Under the pieces are notes generated by a model. It had not been told where the DNA came from and ran no database searches. It was given only the letters and a program-made list of their open reading frames with translations. A stretch of DNA of 20,293 nt from Pseudomonadota bacterium (GTDB taxonomy: Bacteria > Pseudomonadota > Gammaproteobacteria > Acidiferrobacterales > UBA6901), in NCBI GenBank assembly GCA_021783175.1, contig JAJXUF010000054.1:1-20293 (forward strand). Direction: 5' to 3'. Of this stretch, positions 1-9,009 are shown one piece after another. The position numbers were made by a program, and so were the translations under genes. How positions within the stretch are numbered: position 1 is the first letter of the stretch; each line of letters starts with the position of its first letter.

Positions 1-132
1 TATATTAACTAGCAAGATGTCCGGCATGCATCCCATTTGCCTGTCGGTCCATCGGCCTGCTTGATCTACGGCTTCGACGAGCCGGGACAGGATATCGGTG
101 TGTCGTCGCGCAGCGAATACAGCCGCCCACAC
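1..132 (-). CDS. possible partial CDS running off the left edge, unknown function
   Basis: An open frame starts with GTG at 132-130 and stays open for 44 codons to the window edge, so the 3' end is missing. Readable segments include VWAAVFAARRHTDIL and LVEAVDQAGRW. An AGGA motif, part of the upstream gene's stop region, sits about nine bases before the GTG, which suggests translational coupling to the 90-residue protein at 139-411. The frame is the same as that gene's, separated only by its TAA and two codons, so the two could also be one protein interrupted by a nonsense change. No family recognised; low confidence because the frame is short and incomplete. Confidence 0.3.
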   Translation of the reverse strand, partial: MWAAVFAARRHTDILSRLVEAVDQAGRWTDRQMGCMPDILLVNI

Positions 133-138
133 CGAAAA

Positions 139-411
139 TTATCCTCGCTCCTGCTCGCCCACCGGCTCAGCATCATGGCTTTGCGGATGAGCAGTGCGCA
201 AACAACCAGCCTCCGTGTCCCAATAAACCGGCTTTTCAGTCTGCAACAGGTGCAGTAAATTACGAAAGTCCTCTCCATCGAGGTTGCTGAGCCAATAAAG
301 ATCGGTCAGGCGCAGTGCATTACGCAGCACAATCTTGCCGACACCGCATTTATCCGGACGACCCGATGGCACCCACTCCGCGTAGTAATTGCCTATGGTC
401 ACGACAGCCAT
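139..411 (-). CDS. small protein of unknown function, last complete gene of the ackA-xfp-glgP operon
   Basis: A 90-residue soluble-looking protein with no signal peptide or membrane helix. It begins MAVVTIGNYYAEW and has a central segment rich in Leu, Trp and Tyr (LTDLYWLSNLDGEDFRNLL) followed by KPVYWDTEAG. I chose the ATG at 411-409 because a GAGGAG ribosome site precedes it by about seven bases. A longer form starting at 468 would add 19 residues rich in His, Arg and Cys with no comparable ribosome site. It lies 63 bases after the glgP stop on the same strand, so co-transcription is likely. I do not recognise the family. Its position suggests a role linked to the phosphoketolase/glycogen pathway, but nothing in the sequence shows a catalytic motif. 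Confidence 0.65.
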   Translation of the reverse strand: MAVVTIGNYYAEWVPSGRPDKCGVGKIVLRNALRLTDLYWLSNLDGEDFRNLLHLLQTEKPVYWDTEAGCLRTAHPQSHDAEPVGEQERG

Positions 412-474
412 TGCGGGCTCCTCGAAATATCGACATCGTCGATGATGGCAGAACTCAGGCAATCCCAAAGAGCG

Positions 475-3051
475 CTACACTTGGGTGTATTCCGTTGCTA
501 CCGGCACCTGCAGAGGATAAACCTTAACGGCGGCTGATCCCCACAGTACCAGATTGAGTTCGGCCGGGACCCGCACCTGCGGGTGGTCCGGAATAACGCG
601 TGGCGTAAAATGCGCCGCCGGGCGCGCACTGGTAAGCCGACAATGGTACATGTATCCGTTCACTGTCCCCGGCAGCGAGGCTTCGCGTTGCATCAGTTGG
701 CGTACCGGTGCCTGCGAACCCATCGGGTCGGCATAAAGTTCAACTGCCACCGCCTCAGGCGGAATTTCCCCGAGATATACTGGCAACGCGAACGACCACC
801 CCTCGCGCTCGCGCCATGCTTCCAGATCACCCAGATGAACGGCCTGCCAATGGCGTATGAGATTGGCATTCCAGGCACGCAGCTCTCGCGCCAACGCGCC
901 GTTTTTCGCGGTTCGCGCGTTGAAGGCGGCGGCAGCTGGCACATACATCGACCCCACATACTCACGCACCATGCGGTTAGAACTGAAGCGCGGCGCAAGC
1001 TGTGCCATGCTGGCGCGAATGCGCGCCACCCAGTCACGCGGAATCCCCTTTACATCACGCACATAGAATGCGGGCACCACTTCCTGCTCCAGAATACGGT
1101 AAAGCTGGTCCGCCTCGATGTCATCCCGGCCAGGCTCTGAATGCTCGCGACCGTCCCCGAGCGCCCAACCAACTTCCGGCGCATAGGCTTCGGCCCACCA
1201 GCCGTCCAGCTCTGAAAAATTGAGCCCACCATTAACTAGGACCTTCATTCCACTGGTGCCGCAGGCCTCCCACGGACGCCGCGGCGTGTTGATCCACAAA
1301 TCCACCCCCTGCACCATTTGTTGTGCCAGCGTCATGTCATAATCCTCGAGAAATACCGCATGCGCTCGCACTTCCGGACGACGCACAAACTCGGCCCACT
1401 CGCGCACGAACTCCTTGCCAACTTGATCCTGCGGATGCGCTTTTCCGGAAACGATGATCTGCACGGGGCGATCACGGTTTGTCAGCAAGCGCACAAGACG
1501 CTGCGTGTCATGCAACAAAAGATTCGGTCGTTTGTACTCGGCAAACCGCCGGGCAAATCCGAGTGTGAGAGCGTTCGGATCCAGAATATCGTGTGCGCGC
1601 GCAACGGCATTCGCGTCTGCACCGCGCTGCCCGAGCTGGCGCGCTAGACGCTCGCGGGCATAATGCACGAGATCGCCGCGCTCGCGTCCACGGAAGGTCC
1701 ACAAAGCATCATCGCTCAATGTCGCGATCGCCGGACCGAGCTGTTCCAGAGTACCCAGCCATCTGTCCTTGCCGCAGGATTCGGTCCACAATGCATCGGC
1801 CCACGGTGAATCCCAGGTGGGTACATGCACACCGTTGGTAATATGTGTTACCGGCACGTCGTGTTGTGGCCAGCGCCGGTACAAATCTTGGAATATTCGA
1901 CGGCTTACCTGCTCGTGCAAGCGACTAACGCCATTGATTGCACCGCAGGTTCGCGCTGCCAGAAAGGCCATATTGAACGGCTCGCTGCTGTCCGCCGGAT
2001 TAAGCTGTCCCAACGCCATGATTTCTGCCGGCGATACACCAAGATCGCGTGCGTAGGTGCTGCCGTAACGCGCCAGTAACGTAGGTTCATAGGTGTCGAA
2101 ACCGGACGAGACTGCAGTATGGGTGGTGAAGATATTAGCCGCACGCGTTGCCCATAGCGCTTCCCAAAATTCCACATGGTGCGCATCCATATAGGACCGT
2201 GCCCGTTCCAGAGTAACGAACGCGGCGTGCCCCTCATTAAGGTGGCACACCTGCACGTCGAGTTTCAGAGCCTCTATCACCCTCCAACCACCGATTCCCA
2301 GCGCGATTTCCTGCACTAGGCGCATTTCATTGCCGCCACCGTAAAGCTTTCCCGTGATGCTGCGGTCGCGTGGACTATTGAGCGGATCGTTACTATCCAG
2401 CAGATACAAGGTGATGCGGCCCACCTGCACCTGCCAGACTCGGAAGTGCACGGTGCGTCCGGGAAAATCGATCGATATATGTAACCAGCCACCCGAATCG
2501 ACTTCCGTCGGAATCACCGGCATGCTGGTGGTGTCGTTGTACGGGTAGGTTTCTTGCTGGTTGCCTGCGGCATCGATTATCTGACGGAAATATCCTTCCT
2601 GATACAGCAGACCGACACCCACCAGAGGAACTCCCAGATCGCTGGCCGCCTTGAGATAGTCGCCCGCAAGGATACCGAGACCACCGGCGTAGAGCGGTAG
2701 CGCCTCCCCGAGACCGAACTCCATGCTGAAATAGGCCGTACGCACCGCACTGACGGCCGGTGAAGCGTCGCCCCAGCAACAGCGGCTCAAGTATTCGGCT
2801 CTAGAGGCGACCAATCGATCGAGTTCGGCGCGAAACTTGGAATCCTGCATCAGAGATTGCATGCGCCCGCGCGCCAGATTTTGCAGTATTTCGTACGGAT
2901 TTCGCGTCAGCGCCCAACCTTCAGGGTCGATCATTTCCCATAGCGCGTCGCCAGCGTGGCTCCATGTCCACAGCACGTCGGCAGCGAGCTCTGCTAGGGC
3001 GTGGAGTTCCGCTGGCAGTTCTACCGGGACCGGATTGCGCGTCATTACCAT
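475..3051 (-). CDS. glgP: alpha-glucan (glycogen/maltodextrin) phosphorylase
   Basis: An 858-residue GT35 enzyme that cleaves alpha-1,4-glucans with phosphate to release glucose-1-phosphate in the cytoplasm. The first roughly 100 residues match the N-terminal extension (DUF3417 type) of the shorter alpha-glucan phosphorylase branch rather than the E. coli GlgP/MalP type. Family motifs seen: YFSMEFGLGEALPLYAGGLG near 107-126, HLNEGH at 270-275, LGFARRFAEYKRPNL near 497-511, and the pyridoxal-phosphate site EACGTSGMK at 595-603, with Lys603 the expected Schiff-base lysine. The start ATG at 3051 follows GGAGAG by about nine bases; a second ATG lies two codons on. It lies 48 bases after the xfp stop, so it is probably in the same operon and feeds hexose phosphate to phosphoketolase. 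The gene is intact. Confidence 0.95.
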   Translation of the reverse strand: MVMTRNPVPVELPAELHALAELAADVLWTWSHAGDALWEMIDPEGWALTRNPYEILQNLARGRMQSLMQDSKFRAELDRLVASRAEYLSRCCWGDASPAVSAVRTAYFSMEFGLGEALPLYAGGLGILAGDYLKAASDLGVPLVGVGLLYQEGYFRQIIDAAGNQQETYPYNDTTSMPVIPTEVDSGGWLHISIDFPGRTVHFRVWQVQVGRITLYLLDSNDPLNSPRDRSITGKLYGGGNEMRLVQEIALGIGGWRVIEALKLDVQVCHLNEGHAAFVTLERARSYMDAHHVEFWEALWATRAANIFTTHTAVSSGFDTYEPTLLARYGSTYARDLGVSPAEIMALGQLNPADSSEPFNMAFLAARTCGAINGVSRLHEQVSRRIFQDLYRRWPQHDVPVTHITNGVHVPTWDSPWADALWTESCGKDRWLGTLEQLGPAIATLSDDALWTFRGRERGDLVHYARERLARQLGQRGADANAVARAHDILDPNALTLGFARRFAEYKRPNLLLHDTQRLVRLLTNRDRPVQIIVSGKAHPQDQVGKEFVREWAEFVRRPEVRAHAVFLEDYDMTLAQQMVQGVDLWINTPRRPWEACGTSGMKVLVNGGLNFSELDGWWAEAYAPEVGWALGDGREHSEPGRDDIEADQLYRILEQEVVPAFYVRDVKGIPRDWVARIRASMAQLAPRFSSNRMVREYVGSMYVPAAAAFNARTAKNGALARELRAWNANLIRHWQAVHLGDLEAWREREGWSFALPVYLGEIPPEAVAVELYADPMGSQAPVRQLMQREASLPGTVNGYMYHCRLTSARPAAHFTPRVIPDHPQVRVPAELNLVLWGSAAVKVYPLQVPVATEYTQV

Positions 3052-3099
3052 AGTCTGCTCTCTCCCAGGCGTCGCGCTGATGGGCAGCGCTTGCCGCTT

Positions 3100-5535
3100 T
3101 CAAGAAGACCATTTCCAGTCGCGCACCTCTGGCATGTCTTCACCGTTAAGCGCGATGTACTGGCGATGCGCGAAGCGTTTGTCACGCATTGCCTGCTTGA
3201 GGTGCGCTGCACGATAACCAAGCGAAGGCACCCGGTCGATAACATCTTCCACGAGATGGTACCTATCGAGATCATTGCGAACCACCATGTCAAATGGAGT
3301 GGTCGTTGTGCCCTCCTCCTTGTATCCGCGCACATGCAGATTTGCGTGATTCTTCCGCCGGTACGTGAGGCGGTGAATCAACCATGGATAGCCGTGGTAG
3401 GCAAAGATCACCGGCTTGTCGGTAGTAAAAAGTGCGTCAAACTCTTTGTCCGGCAAACCATGCGGATGTTCTTCATTTGGCTGCAGCGTCATAAGGTCAA
3501 CGACGTTCACAAAGCGCACACGCAGATTGGGCAGATGCCGGCGCAACAGGTCGACCGCAGCCAAGGTTTCAAGGGTCGGAACGTCGCCAGCGGCCGCCAT
3601 AACGACATCGGGCTCCCCTGCCTCGTCATTGCTCGCCCAATCCCAAATGCCAATGCCTGCGGCACAATGCCGGTCAGCCGCGTCAATATCGAGCCACTGC
3701 CACTCCGGCTGTTTGCCTGCGACGATTACGTTGATCAGGTTTCGACTGCGCAAACAGGCGTCGACAACGTACAACAATGTGTTCGCATCGGGCGGAAGAT
3801 AGACTCGAATGACTTCGGCCTTCTTGTTGACAACGTGGTCGATAAACCCAGGATCTTGGTGTGAAAAGCCGTTGTGGTCCTGACGCCAAACATGGGAAGT
3901 GAGCAGGTAATTAAGGGATGCTATTGGTCGGCGCCATGGAATTTCCCTGCCTGCCACCTTGAGCCACTTGGCATGCTGATTGAACATTGAATCGACGATG
4001 TGAATAAACGCCTCATAGCAAGTAAACATGCCATGGCGGCCGGTGAGCAGATATCCTTCAAGCCAGCCCTGGCACGTATGCTCCGAAAGTATCTCCATCA
4101 CCCGCCCGTCATGGGCCAACCGATCATCTTCCGGCAACATTTCAGCCATCCAGGCGCGCTTGGTCACCTCAAGTAGCGCATCGAGGCGATTGGAAACCAA
4201 TTCGTCTGGTGCCATGACACGAAAGTGCTTTTGCTCTTGATTGGCCTTCATTACATCGCGCAAAAACCGTCCCGCCGTTCGCGTGGCCTCGCCCTGCACC
4301 GCACCGGGCCGCGGGACATCAAGCGAATATTCGCGAATGTCTGGCAAGACCAATTGCTTAAGCAGCGCCCCGCCGTTGGCGTGTGGGTTGGATCCCATGC
4401 GCCTTGCGCCCTCGGGGGCCAGCGCAGCGAGCTCGGGAAGCAGACTACCGTCATCGTCAAAAAGCTCCTCAGGCTTGTAACTTCTTAGCCACTGCTCGAG
4501 AAGCTTGATGTGCTGCGGTTTGGTGGCCATTTCGGCAAAGGGTACTTGATGGGATCGCCAGGAACCTTCGGTCTTGTTTCCGTCCACTTCCGCCGGCCCG
4601 GTCCAGCCCTTGGGGGAGCGCAGCACGATCATGGGCCAGCGGGGTCGCTGCGCCATGTCGTGCATACGTGCTTCGCTTTGGAGCTCTTTGATCTCGGCAA
4701 TGATGCGATCGAGAGTCTGCGCCATCAGCTGATGCATCGCTTGTGGCTCAGAGCCCTCGACGAAATACGGCCGGTATCCGTACCCGATCAAAAGACTTTC
4801 AAGTTCCACAGAATCAATACGCGCCAACACGGTCGGATTGGCGATCTTATAACCATTGAGATGCAAAATAGGTAATACGGCACCGTCACGCACCGGGTTG
4901 AGAAACTTGTTGGAATGCCACGCAGTCGCGAGCGGACCAGTCTCAGCCTCGCCATCTCCGACAACACAGCAAACTATCAGGTCAGGATTATCGAACGCCG
5001 CACCATATGCATGGGACAGAGAATAACCGAGTTCGCCACCTTCATGAATCGAGCCGGGCGTTTCCGGCGCGACATGGCTCGGAACTCCGCCAGGAAAAGA
5101 AAACTGGCGAAATAACCGTCTCATGCCATCTTCGTTCCGCGCAATACTCGGATAGAACTCGCTGTAGGTACCCTCCAAATAGCAATTAGCCAACAGGCCG
5201 GGGCCACCGTGCCCCGGGCCGGTCACGTATATCATGTTGAGGTCATGCGCTTTGATAAGGCGATTCAGGTGCGCGTAAATAAAGTTGAGACCTGGCGTGG
5301 TACCCCAGTGCCCCAGAAGACGCGGCTTGATATGGCGCAGTGCCAGCGGCTCCCGCAATAACGGGTTATCGAGCAGATAGATCTGTCCGACCGAGAGATA
5401 ATTGGCCGCACACCAGTATGCATGCATCTTGCGCAGTTCCTCGGCGGTAAGCGGACCGTCGAGCTTGCTACGGGCATCAGCGCCTTTTGATTTGTCGCTG
5501 GGTACGGCAATAGGTCCTAAAGTCCTCTGCTCCAC
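3100..5535 (-). CDS. xfp: phosphoketolase (xylulose-5-phosphate / fructose-6-phosphate)
   Basis: A thiamine-diphosphate enzyme that splits xylulose-5-P (and often fructose-6-P) with phosphate to acetyl-phosphate plus glyceraldehyde-3-P or erythrose-4-P. From the GTG start it is 811 residues, normal for the family. Motifs: GHWGTTPG at 75-82, GPGHGGP at 106-112, EGGELGY at 165-171, and the ThDP/Mg site GDGEAETGP at 193-201 followed by [12 protein letters not shown] chose GTG at 5535-5533 because AAAGGAGGTGA (5551-5541), near-perfect Shine-Dalgarno, precedes it by seven bases; a start at 5562 would place that ribosome site inside the coding sequence. ackA ends 39 bases upstream, so product and consumer of acetyl-phosphate are encoded together. 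Substrate preference cannot be read from the sequence. Confidence 0.96.
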   Translation of the reverse strand: MEQRTLGPIAVPSDKSKGADARSKLDGPLTAEELRKMHAYWCAANYLSVGQIYLLDNPLLREPLALRHIKPRLLGHWGTTPGLNFIYAHLNRLIKAHDLNMIYVTGPGHGGPGLLANCYLEGTYSEFYPSIARNEDGMRRLFRQFSFPGGVPSHVAPETPGSIHEGGELGYSLSHAYGAAFDNPDLIVCCVVGDGEAETGPLATAWHSNKFLNPVRDGAVLPILHLNGYKIANPTVLARIDSVELESLLIGYGYRPYFVEGSEPQAMHQLMAQTLDRIIAEIKELQSEARMHDMAQRPRWPMIVLRSPKGWTGPAEVDGNKTEGSWRSHQVPFAEMATKPQHIKLLEQWLRSYKPEELFDDDGSLLPELAALAPEGARRMGSNPHANGGALLKQLVLPDIREYSLDVPRPGAVQGEATRTAGRFLRDVMKANQEQKHFRVMAPDELVSNRLDALLEVTKRAWMAEMLPEDDRLAHDGRVMEILSEHTCQGWLEGYLLTGRHGMFTCYEAFIHIVDSMFNQHAKWLKVAGREIPWRRPIASLNYLLTSHVWRQDHNGFSHQDPGFIDHVVNKKAEVIRVYLPPDANTLLYVVDACLRSRNLINVIVAGKQPEWQWLDIDAADRHCAAGIGIWDWASNDEAGEPDVVMAAAGDVPTLETLAAVDLLRRHLPNLRVRFVNVVDLMTLQPNEEHPHGLPDKEFDALFTTDKPVIFAYHGYPWLIHRLTYRRKNHANLHVRGYKEEGTTTTPFDMVVRNDLDRYHLVEDVIDRVPSLGYRAAHLKQAMRDKRFAHRQYIALNGEDMPEVRDWKWSS

Positions 5536-5539
5536 GCGG

Positions 5540-5551
5540 TCACCTCCTTTT
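5540..5551 (-). promoter_or_regulatory. strong ribosome binding site of xfp that fixes a GTG start
   Basis: On the minus strand AAAGGAGGTGAC reads nearly as the complete anti-16S complement and ends a few bases before GTG at 5535. Spacing from GGAGG to GTG is seven bases. The site argues against the upstream ATG at 5562, and it implies strong translation of phosphoketolase. Confidence 0.85.
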
Positions 5552-5574
5552 GTATTACCCATTGATCAGCTCGC

Positions 5575-6705
5575 TTACCGGGTTGACGAGTACCGTCGAG
5601 CAATCGCATCAGCGCCCTCGCGCGCCAGCTCTCCCGCCTCGTCCACTGGCATCACCCACACATCCACCTGACTTTGACTATCGCTAATTCGGCGTTCTCC
5701 ACCAGTCGCGTCAATATTTGCCGCATAATCCAAACGCACCCCGCACCACTGCATGTCGGACAGTATGCGTTCCCGAACTAAAGGCGCATTCTCGCCGATG
5801 CCGCCTCCAAATATGATTCCATCAGTACCACCAAGAACAGCCGTATAGGCTCCCAAGTACTTACGAACACGATAACAGAATACTTCTATTGCAAGGCGCG
5901 CCTGCGGATTCTCTTCCTGCGCAATGAGCTGGCGCATGTCGCTACTGATGCCAGAAATCCCCAGAAGTCCAGAATGTAGTTCCAACAACCTATCGGTAGC
6001 CTCTGCCGTCAGACTCTCATTTCGCTGCAGGAAGGTTACGACTCCAGGATCGATATCTCCACTGCGCGTTGCCATGACCAGACCTTCCAGCGGGGTAAAA
6101 CCCATTGAGGTGTCCTGTGGCTCTCCATCAGCTGTCGCAGTCACTGAACATCCAGCACCTAACTGCAGGCTGATAATGCGGCCACCACGTCCTAAGTCGG
6201 GCCGCAATTGACACCAACGTCGCCACAGGGCCCTATGCGCAAGTCCATGAAACCCGTACCTTCGCAATCCATATTTCTCGCACAACGCTTGTGGCAAAGC
6301 GTAGCTGCGTGCGACTTGCGGTAAGCCGGCAAAGAACGCCGTGTCGAATACCGCAAGCTGCGCCACATCAGGTCCAAAGCGCAAGCGGCACATCCGAATC
6401 CAATGCAACGCCTTTTTTTGATGCAGTGGTGCAAGCGGTCCAAGTCGCTCGATTTGGCTTTCTACTGCCTGATCAACAAGCTGCGGCCCCACCAATGTTG
6501 CGCCGCCGTGGACCACGCGGTGTGTGATCACTGCCAGACCGGTAAGATCGTGGTGTGCGACAAAGCGATCGAGGAAATCGCCCGCTTCTTCGGTTGCATT
6601 GTTTTCATGCGCCGCTCCCAGCAATTGAAGACTGCCGTCCGGCAAATACGCGTAAACTGCCAAGCGCACCGATGAACTGCCGCTATTCACGGTCAGTATC
6701 TTCAT
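5575..6705 (-). CDS. ackA: acetate kinase
   Basis: Converts acetyl-phosphate and ADP to acetate and ATP; here it would harvest energy from the phosphoketolase product. It is 376 residues from the ATG at 6705, slightly shorter than the usual ~400. Family motifs: KILTVNSGSSSVRLAVY at the N-terminus (Asn7), HRVVHGG (Arg63), VFDTAFF (Asp121), YGFHGLAH (His153), DTSMGFTPLEGLVMATRSGD near 198-217, and FGGGIGEN in the C-terminal half. The common LHN motif reads LHQ (His95 kept). The frame extends upstream to a TTG at 6720, but MKILTVN is the typical family start. It is the first gene of the operon, with an FNR-type box upstream. No pta (phosphotransacetylase) is next to it, consistent with phosphoketolase supplying acetyl-phosphate. 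Confidence 0.95.
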   Translation of the reverse strand: MKILTVNSGSSSVRLAVYAYLPDGSLQLLGAAHENNATEEAGDFLDRFVAHHDLTGLAVITHRVVHGGATLVGPQLVDQAVESQIERLGPLAPLHQKKALHWIRMCRLRFGPDVAQLAVFDTAFFAGLPQVARSYALPQALCEKYGLRRYGFHGLAHRALWRRWCQLRPDLGRGGRIISLQLGAGCSVTATADGEPQDTSMGFTPLEGLVMATRSGDIDPGVVTFLQRNESLTAEATDRLLELHSGLLGISGISSDMRQLIAQEENPQARLAIEVFCYRVRKYLGAYTAVLGGTDGIIFGGGIGENAPLVRERILSDMQWCGVRLDYAANIDATGGERRISDSQSQVDVWVMPVDEAGELAREGADAIARRYSSTR

Positions 6706-6846
6706 GCCGCCGTGCCACAACCAGTTGCAAGCCGGTTTCCCGAAGTCAACTTATACCGGTATGTCCTGAACAGGAGATTTTCACAACAGAAAGTGAACCA
6801 GGTTTGCATTATCTTAGCTAGGATACCTAAGAGTCCCGCGATATCA

Positions 6847-6860
6847 TTGATCTCTATCAA
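6847..6860. promoter_or_regulatory. FNR/Anr-family binding site (perfect TTGAT-N4-ATCAA)
   Basis: The 14 bases read TTGATCTCTATCAA, an exact match to the FNR/Anr/Dnr consensus half-sites. For ackA transcription, a -10 candidate TATCCT (minus strand, 6825-6820) would put the box near -41, the classic class II activating position. A better-scoring hexamer, GATAAT (6813-6808), would put it near -52. The site is about 118 bases upstream of the likely tetR start, so it fits ackA better. Established knowledge: such sites respond to oxygen limitation or nitric oxide. Which regulator binds here is inference. Confidence 0.75.
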
Positions 6861-6936
6861 ATTTCCCTGAGCATGGAATGTTATAAGGCTGTGTGAAGTA
6901 TCGCAATTCACCCAGGAATACAATTCAAATCGGGCC

Positions 6937-6964
6937 TTGAATCCCCGGTCCGGATCTGTATTAT
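6937..6964 (+). promoter_or_regulatory. sigma70-type promoter for the tetR-exporter operon
   Basis: TTGAAT (6937-6942) and TATTAT (6959-6964) are separated by 16 bases, close to the sigma70 consensus; transcription would start near 6971, about 36 bases before the tetR ATG. A second TATTAT overlaps at 6962-6967 but with a poor 19-base spacer. Confidence 0.5.
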
Positions 6965-6978
6965 TATACCGCTGTATA
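6965..6978. promoter_or_regulatory. palindromic operator candidate over the tetR promoter
   Basis: TATAC-CGCT-GTATA is a perfect 5+5 palindrome that overlaps the -10/start region of the tetR promoter. TetR-family regulators commonly repress their own operon from such a site, so this is the likely binding site of the adjacent regulator. The assignment is by position only. Confidence 0.5.
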
Positions 6979-7006
6979 GTTTCTTGTCTGGAACCGGAGC
7001 GGCCCG

Positions 7007-7648
7007 ATGACAAGACCTTCTCGTCATACCGATCGGCAGCTGATTCAGGCGGCGCGTGAATTGCTGGACGAGTCCGGCTGCGACGGGCTCAACTTGCGCG
7101 AGGTTGCCGCGCGCGCAGGTGTCAATCTCGGCATGTTTCATTACCACTTCAAGACAAAGCGCGAGTTCTGCCGTCGCGTACTGCAGGACTTATATGACAG
7201 TTTCTTCGCGGAATTGGAGATCCAGGCAGACAGTCACAAGGATCCGGTGGAAAATCTGCGTAGTGCACTGCTGACTTTTGGGCGATTCATTCGCGACAAT
7301 CGCCGCGTCGCATTTGCCATCGTACGCGACATGATGGCGGGAGACGACTTAGTGCGCGGATTTGCGCGGGTCAATGCCCCGCGACACATCGGCGTGATAG
7401 CAGACCTCGTCGCGAAGTGCCAGCGCCGCGGGCGACTTCGCGGCGTGTCGACCGCCAACCTCACCATTGCGCTGCTTGCGGCAATTGCTTTCCCCTCGAT
7501 TTTAGGCGAGCTACTGCGGCGCGAGCGCGGTATGCGTAAGCTTCTGCAAGTGTTCGACAACGAGGTTCTTACAGACTCGGCTATCTCCGATCGCGTCGGT
7601 TTGCTGCTCAAATCCGATAAGACGAAAAGCTCGCGGGGAACCCTATGA
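7007..7648 (+). CDS. TetR/AcrR-family transcriptional regulator of the exporter operon
   Basis: A 213-residue protein with an N-terminal helix-turn-helix: IQAARELLDESGCDGLNL leads into REVAARAGVNLGMFHYHFK (residues about 30-50), the TetR pattern ending in the aromatic Y-HF motif. The C-terminal ~150 residues are the variable ligand-binding and dimer domain, so the ligand cannot be deduced. GGAG lies about eight bases before the ATG. Its stop overlaps the start of the outer membrane protein gene by ATGA, so it is the first gene of the operon it probably represses. The arrangement recalls E. coli CecR, which controls ybhGFSR. Confidence 0.9.
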   Translation: MTRPSRHTDRQLIQAARELLDESGCDGLNLREVAARAGVNLGMFHYHFKTKREFCRRVLQDLYDSFFAELEIQADSHKDPVENLRSALLTFGRFIRDNRRVAFAIVRDMMAGDDLVRGFARVNAPRHIGVIADLVAKCQRRGRLRGVSTANLTIALLAAIAFPSILGELLRRERGMRKLLQVFDNEVLTDSAISDRVGLLLKSDKTKSSRGTL

Positions 7649-9009
7649 AGACAAGGCTAGTACTATGTATGGTCTTTTTCTCGCTGACGTCTATCGCCCA
7701 CGCCGCTGCACCTTCGCAGCTCACTCTTACCCTGCGGGATGCAGAAACCGAAGCCCTCGCCTATTCACAACGCATACAGTCCGCGGAATACGACAAATTA
7801 GCGGCCAATGCGCGCGCCCTTGCGGTATCGTCGCAAAAATCGCTGCAGCTGACCTTTGACGCCAGTTACCGCTACTATTCGCAGATCCCCAAAGTCAGTC
7901 TTCCTAACGGCTACAGCTTCGCGCTTGGCGACAACAATGTTTATTCCATCGGCCCTACGCTGACCTATCTGCTTTATGACGCCGGAAGCGCGCATCAATC
8001 CGCACAAAGCGCCTCCCTGTATGCGCGCGCCAAATCGCAGCAGATGCGTGCCACGCGGGATGACGTACTGCTGGCTACCCGTAGCGCCTACTTTGCCGTA
8101 CAGAATTCGGTGGAACGCATGCGCCTGATTACCAACTCGCTGCGACTCGCGCGGGCGCGCTACGCTGATATAGCGCGGCGGCTTGGCGCCGGGGCGGCAA
8201 GCCGGGCAGACGCCCTTTCGGCGCACAAGGATGTTCTCGATTTTGACCTGAAACTGCAGCAAGCACAGGCGGATCTCGCGACAGATCTTGCGGATCTACT
8301 GGCGTTGATCGGCCGTGTCGATAACTATGACGTCACCCGACCGGAGGATGCCAGCCAAGATTCGCATTACCCTGCCGAGCTAGGGGACCCAACGGTATTG
8401 TTGACTCTCGATCCCCTGCAACAGACGCTCGCCCGTTTTCTGGCAAAACCGCGCAGCCTCAGCCTGGCGCAGAACCCTCGGGTGAAAGCACTAGGCGATC
8501 TCGCGCAATCGTCGCGCCTGGCATCCAAGAGTTTTGCCGATCAGCGCTGGCCAAAAATCCAGCTTTCCGCCCGTACGAGCCTGGATTACCCCAATGGCCC
8601 GATACTGGAGCAGATAAACCAGAATACCATCGGGGTCACACTTTCGATGCCGCTTTTCGATGCAGGACGCACTTCCGCCCTCGAGCGGGAACAACTGTCC
8701 CAGGCAGAATCGCTCGATGCGCAGCGTGCCCAACTACAGAACGATTTGACCCGCGACTGGGACAAGGTGGCAGCACGCCTCTCGGCACTACGCGCCCAGG
8801 AAGTGCTGACAAAGCAGGGTGTGGACGAGACCAGCAGACTGGCACAACTTACCTACGAGTCTTACCGGGCGGGGCGTGATCGCTTTCTTGAGGTGCAGAC
8901 CGCCAACCTAGAGGCTCTGAACTGGCAGGTTAATCTTGCACTAATCAAATCCCAGATCCTGGTTCAGCTGGCAGTACAAGACAGCCTTTCCGCAGGGAGT
9001 GATCAATGA
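7645..9009 (+). CDS. TolC-like outer membrane efflux protein
   Basis: A 454-residue protein of the outer membrane efflux (OEP) family, which forms trimeric channels through the outer membrane and across the periplasm. The N-terminus is a clear signal peptide of about 20 residues (basic MKTR, hydrophobic core, cleavage after AHA). The rest shows the family's two long alpha-helical repeats, rich in Ala, Gln, Arg and Leu: around 135-215 (including ARRLGAGAASRADALSAHKD), and again around 350-440 with the typical YESYRAGRDRFLEVQTANLEAL segment. It overlaps tetR by ATGA, and its stop overlaps the fusion protein gene. Encoding a dedicated channel within an ABC-2 operon is notable, since ybhGFSR has none. 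Confidence 0.92.
   Translation: MKTRLVLCMVFFSLTSIAHAAAPSQLTLTLRDAETEALAYSQRIQSAEYDKLAANARALAVSSQKSLQLTFDASYRYYSQIPKVSLPNGYSFALGDNNVYSIGPTLTYLLYDAGSAHQSAQSASLYARAKSQQMRATRDDVLLATRSAYFAVQNSVERMRLITNSLRLARARYADIARRLGAGAASRADALSAHKDVLDFDLKLQQAQADLATDLADLLALIGRVDNYDVTRPEDASQDSHYPAELGDPTVLLTLDPLQQTLARFLAKPRSLSLAQNPRVKALGDLAQSSRLASKSFADQRWPKIQLSARTSLDYPNGPILEQINQNTIGVTLSMPLFDAGRTSALEREQLSQAESLDAQRAQLQNDLTRDWDKVAARLSALRAQEVLTKQGVDETSRLAQLTYESYRAGRDRFLEVQTANLEALNWQVNLALIKSQILVQLAVQDSLSAGSDQ

Larger units (their letters stand above)
6706..7006. promoter_or_regulatory. divergent intergenic control region between ackA and the tetR-exporter unit
   Basis: This AT-rich 301-base gap separates two divergent operons and contains no open frame worth calling. 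It holds an FNR-type box (6847-6860), likely minus-strand promoter elements for ackA around 6808-6825, and a plus-strand promoter plus palindrome for tetR (6937-6978). Confidence 0.75.

Noticed and set aside
3001..3864. 287-codon plus-strand open frame opposite xfp and the glgP start
   Set aside because: It is opposite clearly recognised enzyme genes, and its translation resembles no family.
5536..5562. upstream ATG start for phosphoketolase
   Set aside because: It would put the strong AAAGGAGGTGA ribosome site inside the coding sequence; GTG at 5535 has ideal spacing.
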